From contig NZ_JAFIWC010000018.1 of NCBI RefSeq assembly GCF_017163755.1, forward strand, positions 1 to 64,000: DNA of 64,000 nt, in the 5' to 3' direction. Below, in pieces: positions 59,096-64,000 of this stretch. Numbering within the stretch: the first letter of the stretch is position 1; each line of letters starts with the position of its first letter. A model generated the notes under the pieces. It was given only the letters and a program-made list of their open reading frames with translations. It did no database searches and was not told where the DNA came from. The translations under genes were made by a program, and so were the position numbers. Source of the DNA: Xanthomonas sp. Its GTDB lineage: Bacteria > Pseudomonadota > Gammaproteobacteria > Xanthomonadales > Xanthomonadaceae.

Positions 59096-59355
59096 ACCCG
59101 CGTGCGGCGTGCCCGGCCCGGCGCGCCGCACGCGGGTGCTGGACGCCAGGCGCCACGCCGCAGGCAGCCGGATCGGGATCAATGCAGCGGGGGAACGTGG
59201 ATCCACGCCTGCGCCGTACCGCACCGGCAAACAGCCAATCGGTGAATCAGGCGCCTCGCTCCGGGCGTGCGCCGCGGGGCGATACCGGCGCACGCGGCGG
59301 CGCCTGCCCCGCGGACGGGCCGCAGCCTCGACGCCCCCGCGGTCGCAGGCGCCGG

Positions 59356-60243
59356 CTATTCCCGCAGCGCGGCGATGAACGCGCGCCCCACCGGCCCGGG
59401 CGGCGCGTCCTTGCGGTACACCGCGTGCATCGACAGGCCCGCGCGCGCGGACGCGGTGGCCTGGGTCCGGATCTCCACCAGCAGGCCCTGCTGCAGGTCG
59501 GCCTGCACCATGTGCAGCGGCATGTGGCCCCAGCCGAATCCGGCGCGCAGGAAGGCATGCTTGGCGCCCAGGTCGGCCAGGCGCCAGGTCAGCGGGGACA
59601 GCACGCCGAAGCTGCGCCCGGCCGACAGCGTGGTGCGGTCGGTCAGCACCAGCTGCACCTGCTTGCCCAGCGCGGCGTGGGACACCGCCTTGGCCGAGCC
59701 CGCCAGCGGATGCTGCGGCGCCACCACGGTGACGAACGGCACCTCGACCAGCGGCTCGGAGCTCAATTCGTCGGGAATGGTCGGCAGCGAGCCGATCACC
59801 CCGATCCGGCAGGAGCCGTCGAGCACCGGCTGGATCACCCCGCCCAGCGCCTCGACGTACAGCCGCAGCGGCGTATGGGGGAACTGCGCGCGGCACTGGC
59901 CGACCGCACGGGTGATCGCGTCCATCGGGTACATCACGTCGATGACGACCGCCAGCTCCGGCTCCAGGCCCTCGCGTATCGAACGCGCGCGCGCCTTGAA
60001 TCCGTCCATGTCGTCGACCACCGCGCGCGCGTCGCGCAGCAGCGACCGGCCTTCCTCGGTCAGCCGCGGATAGCGGCTGCTGCGGTCGAACAGGACCACC
60101 CCCAACTGCGCCTCCAGGTTGGCCAGGGTGTGGCTGACCACCGACTGGGCGCGGCGCAGCTTGCGGCCGGCGGCCGAGAAGCTGCCCTCGTCGGCGGCGG
60201 CGATGAAGGTGCGTATCTGGTCGAGCGTGACCCCATCGAGCAT
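59356..60243 (-). CDS. LysR-family transcriptional regulator
   Basis: The 295-residue protein has the LysR winged helix at the N-terminus (LDQIRTFIAAADEGSFSAAG then QSVVSHTLANLEAQLGVVLF, about 7-55) and an effector-binding domain beyond about residue 90. The recognition helix and residue RSSRYPRLTEEGRSLL are typical. The start is the ATG at 60243 (MLDGVTLDQI). It lies 95 bases downstream of the HglS-type gene on the same strand. No divergent target was found (the upstream neighbour is co-directional), so regulation of that gene is possible but unproven. A 260-base stretch between the sigma gene and this gene holds no other gene. Confidence 0.9.
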   Translation of the reverse strand: MLDGVTLDQIRTFIAAADEGSFSAAGRKLRRAQSVVSHTLANLEAQLGVVLFDRSSRYPRLTEEGRSLLRDARAVVDDMDGFKARARSIREGLEPELAVVIDVMYPMDAITRAVGQCRAQFPHTPLRLYVEALGGVIQPVLDGSCRIGVIGSLPTIPDELSSEPLVEVPFVTVVAPQHPLAGSAKAVSHAALGKQVQLVLTDRTTLSAGRSFGVLSPLTWRLADLGAKHAFLRAGFGWGHMPLHMVQADLQQGLLVEIRTQATASARAGLSMHAVYRKDAPPGPVGRAFIAALRE

Positions 60244-60338
60244 GTCGGTCCTTGGATGGTTGGGCGCCGGCTACGCAGGCGCGGATGGCTGCCGCCGGCC
60301 GGCGCGGCGCCCGCGGCGGACCGCGCGCGGCGGCATGC

Positions 60339-61712
60339 TCAGCCGTGCAGCGCCGCCAGGCTGTCGCGCTCGATGTCGGCGTAGATCGCGAACTCGTCGT
60401 GCACCGGCGCGCCCAGCGCCTGCTCGAACGCCTCGCGGTTGGCGTGCGCGGCATACGCGCGCTGTTCGCCGCCGCCCAGGTTGGACTGGAAGATGCCCGC
60501 GGCGCTGACCGGCAGGAAATCCTCGTAGACGATCGGATCGGCGCTGGCCAGGCCGCCGGCGATCAGCGCCTCGGCGGGCTTGCCGGCGCGCGCGGCCGCG
60601 CCGGCGGCGCGGCCGGCGTCGGTCAGCGCGTAGCGGTAGTAGCCCAGGCCTTCGCGGCGCAGCGTGGGGTGATCGTCCGGGAAATCGGCGAACGCCTGCG
60701 CCAGGCGCTGCGCGTAGTCGCCGCCGGTGCTGCCGGCGCCGTCGCTGTCGCTGTCGCGCGCGCGCGCCAGCAGCGCGTCGTACAGCGCGCGGCCCTTCGG
60801 GGTCAGCGCCAGGCCGCGCTGTTCGATCTCGCCGAAGCGCGCGGTGTGGCGGCCCTGCGCCGCGCCGCCGTCGTCGGCCGGGAAGCGCACCGTTTCCTCC
60901 AGCGCCTTGAAGCTGGTCTGGCGCAGCAGGATCGGGCAGCGCCGGCGCGGCGGGCCTTCGATCACCGCCTTGGCGTCGAGCCCGCGCTGCTGCATCAGCA
61001 GTTGCGCCGCGTCGATGTCCAGCGTGCGCGGGGTCAGGTGGTTGATGTGCGGACCGCGGAAGCTGACCACGTCGGCGATCAGCCGGTGCGCGGCGTTGAG
61101 CGCGTGGTAGCTGTCCAGCGAGACGGTGGCCTCGCCGTGCCAGCGGAAGGTCTCCAGCGCCTCGGCGACGAAGCGCTGCGCGTCGGCCTGGTCCAGGCCG
61201 CCGGCGCGCTCGCAGCGCTCGATCAGCTGCAAGGCGCCGTCGGTGAAGATCCGGCGCCGGGCCAGGATCGCCGCCGCGCGCTCGCGCAGCGCCGCGTCCT
61301 CGATCAGCTCCAGCCGCAGCAGCGAGGTGAACACCCGGAACGGATTGCGCGCCAGCGCCGCCGCGTCGATCGGGCGGAACGCGGTGGAATGCACCGGCAC
61401 GCCGGCCACCGACAGGTCGTAGTAGCCGACCGGGTGCATGCCCATCACCGCGAACAGGCGCCGCAGCGTCGCCAGTTCCTCGGCGGTGCCGACGCGGATC
61501 GCGCCATGGCGCTCCTGGTCCAGCCGCGCGCGCTCGTCGTTGCGCTGCAGCTGCTCGGCCAGTGGCGGGTCCGCCGCCAGCGTGTCGGCGTTGACCTGCG
61601 CCACCAGTTCCATCAGCGTGCCGTACAGCGGCACCTCGGTGCGGTACATGTCGGACATGGCCTGCGCGAACTGCTGGCGAATGGCGTCGGGCGAAACGAA
61701 GGCGGTGGTCAT
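60339..61712 (-). CDS. hglS: 2-oxoadipate dioxygenase/decarboxylase (HglS/YdcJ, DUF1338)
   Basis: The 457-residue protein is of the DUF1338/YdcJ family, now known in Pseudomonas putida as HglS, an Fe(II) enzyme converting 2-oxoadipate to D-2-hydroxyglutarate in D-lysine breakdown. It opens with the family sequence RQQFAQAMSDMYRTEVPLYG. Candidate metal ligands match the HglS set in position: H69 in ERHGAIRVG, H222 or H225 in RGPHINHLTPRTLD, and E295 or E297 in GEIEQRG. The start is the ATG at 61712 (MTTAFVSPDA). Whether this organism runs the lysine route is not shown by neighbours, as no other pathway gene is nearby; only a LysR gene follows. Confidence 0.9.
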   Translation of the reverse strand: MTTAFVSPDAIRQQFAQAMSDMYRTEVPLYGTLMELVAQVNADTLAADPPLAEQLQRNDERARLDQERHGAIRVGTAEELATLRRLFAVMGMHPVGYYDLSVAGVPVHSTAFRPIDAAALARNPFRVFTSLLRLELIEDAALRERAAAILARRRIFTDGALQLIERCERAGGLDQADAQRFVAEALETFRWHGEATVSLDSYHALNAAHRLIADVVSFRGPHINHLTPRTLDIDAAQLLMQQRGLDAKAVIEGPPRRRCPILLRQTSFKALEETVRFPADDGGAAQGRHTARFGEIEQRGLALTPKGRALYDALLARARDSDSDGAGSTGGDYAQRLAQAFADFPDDHPTLRREGLGYYRYALTDAGRAAGAAARAGKPAEALIAGGLASADPIVYEDFLPVSAAGIFQSNLGGGEQRAYAAHANREAFEQALGAPVHDEFAIYADIERDSLAALHG

Positions 61713-61942
61713 CGGCGGATCCGTGGCGAAGGCGGCGCCGGCATCGCATCCGGCAGATGCGCCTATTCTCGCGCCAGCGCCGCGGCGCGGCCAGCGGCCG
61801 TGTCGCGGCGGCGATCCGGGCGCGGGAAGGAATGGCATCGAAGCGGCGAGTGGGCGCCTGGGAGGCGGCCAGGCAGCGATCCAGCCCTGGACATCGCGGC
61901 CGGAGCCTCTCTTGCGAGCGGGCGCTTCGGCACGCATGCACG

Positions 61943-62092
61943 GTAGGAGCGGCTTCAGCCGCGACATGATCCGCGTTGCGCCATTTCGGAACATCCACGC
62001 GCCTGCCGCGCCAACGCGCCCGTGTCCGCGGTCGCGGGCGTGCGCGATGCGGGCCGCCGCGCATGGAAGGTCGCGGCTGAAGCCGCTCCTAC
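61943..62092. repeat. REP-like inverted doublet (GTAG type)
   Basis: A 23-base sequence at 61943-61965, beginning GTAGGAGCGGCTTCAGCCGC, occurs as its exact reverse complement at 62070-62092, 104 bases away. Each arm can also fold by itself (GCGGCTTCAGCCGC is palindromic). GTAG-headed palindromes of this type are the REP elements of pseudomonads and xanthomonads, often mobilised by RAYT transposases. The doublet lies in the 546-base gene-free spacer between the HglS-type gene and the small secreted protein gene. No RAYT gene is in the window. Confidence 0.85.
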
Positions 62093-62258
62093 TGGGGTGC
62101 GTCGGGGCTTCAGGCGGCCCTTGCTCCCTCGGTCGCGGCGCCTTCCTCTGGCAACACGGCACCGGGACACTCACACCGGCACGCTTCAGTCCCCGTGGCT
62201 CCGCAGCAACTGGCGGCCGGTGCGGCTCGCTGCTTCGCAATGCGGACGCGCGCCGCCG

Positions 62259-62801
62259 CTACGGCCGCGCGGCGGCGGCCTTGTCGCGCTGCGCGCGGTC
62301 GCCCAGCTGGCGGCGCAGCAGCGCGTCGAGCGCGATCGGCCGGTCCCAGTGGTCGTAGCTGGCGACGATGGCATGGCGCAGCGCGCGGTAGTGCAGCGAA
62401 CCGGGTTCGATCTGCAACGGCGCCAGCGCCTGCTCCCATTCCGCATCGCCGGCGCCGGCGCGCGCGCGCACCAGCGTGCGGCAGGACACCGCCGCGGCCT
62501 TGGCCATGAAGCAGGCGAAATAGATATCGCCCGGCCGCCAGCCGCGCTCGCGCAGCAAGGCTTCGGCATAGCCGCGCGGGACCTGCGCATAGCGCGCGAC
62601 CTCGTCGAGGAAGCTGTCCGGATAGCGCGCCGCGTACAGCCCGATGTCCTGCAGTTGCCGGTCCACCCAGGCATCGCCGGTGCCGGGCGCGTACTCGTCC
62701 GGCGCCGGTGTCGCGGCGGGTGCCGCCGCAGGCGCCGGCTGCGCCCATGCGCTGGCCGCCGACAGCCACAGCAGCACCAGGCAGGCGCAGCGGATCCGCA
62801 T
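62259..62801 (-). CDS. Secreted hypothetical protein (180 aa)
   Basis: The 180-residue protein has a signal peptide (RCACLVLLWLSAASAWAQ, cleavage likely after AWA), a short Pro/Ala-rich linker (to about 35) and then a helical domain with DAWVDRQLQDIGLYAARYPD, GYAEALLRERGWRPGDIYFA and a cysteine pair in FACFMAKAAAVSCRTL. It does not resemble a named enzyme family. It may act in the periplasm. It starts 8 bases after the HAD gene stop on the same strand, so the two are likely co-transcribed. The start ATG at 62801 is chosen to give the signal peptide. Confidence 0.78.
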   Translation of the reverse strand: MRIRCACLVLLWLSAASAWAQPAPAAAPAATPAPDEYAPGTGDAWVDRQLQDIGLYAARYPDSFLDEVARYAQVPRGYAEALLRERGWRPGDIYFACFMAKAAAVSCRTLVRARAGAGDAEWEQALAPLQIEPGSLHYRALRHAIVASYDHWDRPIALDALLRRQLGDRAQRDKAAAARP

Positions 62802-62809
62802 GCGCCCGC

Positions 62810-63577
62810 TCAGGCCGGCGGCGCGCCGGCCTGCGCGGCGGCCAGCGCGTCCAGCGCCGCCACCGCCTGCGGCCAGCCGGCGGCGCTCGGGACCTCGCGC
62901 AGCCGTGGTTCGTCGGCGGCCAGGCCGTGTTCGGCCTCGTGCGCCCAGGTCACCGTGTATGGCGTATGGATGCCCCAGCCGCCCAGCGCGATCACCGGCT
63001 CCACGTCCGAGCGCAGCGAGTTGCCGATCATCACGAAGCGCTCGGCCGGGATGCCGAATTCGGCCAGCACCTTGGCATAGGTCTTCGGGTCCTTCTCCGA
63101 CACCACCTCGATGCGCGGGAACAGCGCGCCCAGTCCGGACTGCTCGATCTTCGCCTCCTGGTGGAACAGGTCGCCCTTGGTGATCAGCACCACGTCGAAA
63201 TCGCGCGCGATGGCCGCCACCGCCTCGCGCACGCCGTCGATCACCTCGACCGGATGCTGCAGCGTGGCGCGGCCGATCTCGACCACGCGCTGCAGGTCGC
63301 GCGCGCTGATGCGCGCGTCGGTCAGCTCGATCGCCGCCTCGATCATCGACAGGGTCATGCCCTTGACGCCGTAGCCGAACACCGCCAGGTTGCGCCGCTC
63401 CACCGCAAGCAGGTGCTGCAGGGTGCCGCTGTCGTGCAGGTCCAGGTACTGGCCGAGGATCGCCTCGAACGCGGCTTCGGCGTCGCGGTAGTAGTCCTCG
63501 CTCTTCCACAAGGTGTCGTCGCCGTCGAAGCCGACCAGGGCGATGGCGGAGCTGCGTGACGCGGTCGCGGTAGTCAT
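62810..63577 (-). CDS. HAD-superfamily hydrolase
   Basis: The 255-residue protein has the HAD motifs: motif I GFDGDDTLW with nucleophile Asp (residues about 16-24, first D in DGDDT), motif II in LITKGD, the lysine in VVSEKDPKTYAKVL, and motif III/IV in MIGNSLRSDVEPVIALGG with acidic metal ligands. The cap region is of the C1 type between motifs I and II. It likely removes phosphate from a small molecule; the substrate is unknown. The start is the ATG at 63577 (MTTATASRSS). The downstream gene is 8 bases away. Confidence 0.92.
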   Translation of the reverse strand: MTTATASRSSAIALVGFDGDDTLWKSEDYYRDAEAAFEAILGQYLDLHDSGTLQHLLAVERRNLAVFGYGVKGMTLSMIEAAIELTDARISARDLQRVVEIGRATLQHPVEVIDGVREAVAAIARDFDVVLITKGDLFHQEAKIEQSGLGALFPRIEVVSEKDPKTYAKVLAEFGIPAERFVMIGNSLRSDVEPVIALGGWGIHTPYTVTWAHEAEHGLAADEPRLREVPSAAGWPQAVAALDALAAAQAGAPPA

Positions 63578-63627
63578 CGGCGCAGCATAGCAAGCCGTCC
63601 TGCGGCTGTTAACGCGGCCGGGCGACG

Positions 63628-64000
63628 CTAGCCGGCGGCGGGGTCGCCGGGACCGGGCTGGTAGTGGCCGTATTCCTCGCGCGACAGCAGCCCGTCGCCG
63701 TCGCTGTCGAAGCTGTCGAAGGTCTCGGTGAGCACCGGATCGGCGGCGGCCTCGGCGCGGCCGATGCGGCCGTCGCGGTCGCGGTCGAGCGCGGCGAAGC
63801 TCTTCGCGCCGGCGCTGGCGCCGGCATCGCTGGACGGCGGCGGCGGCACCGGCAACGCGGGCGCCGGCAATGCCGGCAGCGGTGCCGGCACCGGCGCCGG
63901 CAGGGGTTCGGTGGGCGGCGAGGCGGCCGGCGCGGGTGCCGGCGCCACGCTCGGTGGCGCGGCGATGGCGGTCGCGGCGCACACGGTCAGCGCTGCGGGC
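63628..64000 (-). CDS. EF-hand protein, 5' end beyond the window
   Basis: This minus-strand gene runs off the right edge of the window, so its true start and the beginning of its signal peptide are missing. The visible part, more than 118 residues, reads as the end of a signal peptide (LTVCAATAIAAPPS), then a Pro/Ala-rich stretch (about 45 residues), and then two EF-hand calcium loops: DRDRDGRIGRAEA and DSDGDGLLSREEY. A secreted or periplasmic calcium-binding role is likely. The stop is at 63628. It is 50 bases upstream of the HAD gene start on the same strand. Confidence 0.82.
   Translation of the reverse strand, partial: PAALTVCAATAIAAPPSVAPAPAPAASPPTEPLPAPVPAPLPALPAPALPVPPPPSSDAGASAGAKSFAALDRDRDGRIGRAEAAADPVLTETFDSFDSDGDGLLSREEYGHYQPGPGDPAAG

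Overview
The window is a very GC-rich, gene-dense chromosomal segment whose genes and gene order fit the family Xanthomonadaceae (Xanthomonas or a close relative). Support comes from recognisable Xanthomonas-type proteins: an RhlB with a long basic tail, a Rho with a large disordered N-terminal insertion, a TopA that lacks zinc fingers and ends in a lysine-rich tail, a monomeric isocitrate dehydrogenase, FosA, and DUF4124, DUF3106 and DUF3667 proteins. Family-typical intergenic inverted repeats agree. The species cannot be fixed from this sequence. No tRNA, rRNA, CRISPR array, phage or insertion sequence was seen; the segment is mostly core chromosome with lineage-specific inserts.

Layout. 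1-2.8 kb (minus): two envelope glycosyltransferases. 2.8-5.7 kb (minus): def-fmt-rsmB, for protein N-terminus maturation and 16S rRNA methylation. 5.9-14 kb (plus): LysM protein, dprA, smg, two GYF-domain membrane proteins, topA and tsaC, a widely conserved gammaproteobacterial order with the GYF pair inserted. 14-20 kb: two DUF4124 secreted paralogues, an SDR oxidoreductase, a small lipoprotein, sppA and a MATE exporter. 19.9-22.4 kb: a decayed DUF3667 gene, a sigma-like/DUF3106 membrane fusion, and an AT-richer spacer with two perfect DnaA boxes before priA. 22.4-27.3 kb (plus): priA, ndh and a UPF0126 channel-like gene. 27.4-33.6 kb (minus): rhlB, ftsE, ftsX, a two-receiver response regulator, ung and rpoH, with a sigma-E-type promoter before rpoH. 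33.8-36.2 kb (plus): trxA and rho, divergent from rhlB as in E. coli.

36.3-46.4 kb: fosA, a TonB-C-domain protein, aceK, a LysR regulator divergent from a 77-codon gene, a DHFR/RibD-like protein, monomeric icd, a lipoprotein, a small LysM protein and queF. 46.6-56 kb: an M20 peptidase divergent from a three-gene RND efflux operon of MdtABC type, in which a 34-bp inverted repeat sits right before the third start codon. 56.3-59.1 kb: an ECF42 sigma factor with its usual YCII/DGPF partner and two VOC proteins. 59.4-64 kb (minus): a LysR regulator, an HglS-type 2-oxoadipate dioxygenase, a REP doublet, a small secreted protein, a HAD hydrolase and a partial EF-hand protein.

Functionally the window joins the information-processing core (topA, priA, rho, rhlB, rpoH, def/fmt, rsmB, tsaC, queF, ung, dprA), cell division (ftsEX), the isocitrate branch point (icd, aceK) and export or resistance (RND, MATE, FosA). 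The points most worth a second look are the sigma-like/DUF3106 fusion, the N/Q-rich plus arginine/glycine-rich insertion in Rho, the paired DnaA boxes before priA, the inverted repeat that replaces the ribosome-binding site of the second RND pump, the GYF/pilin-like chimera, and the WCVPC active site of thioredoxin.
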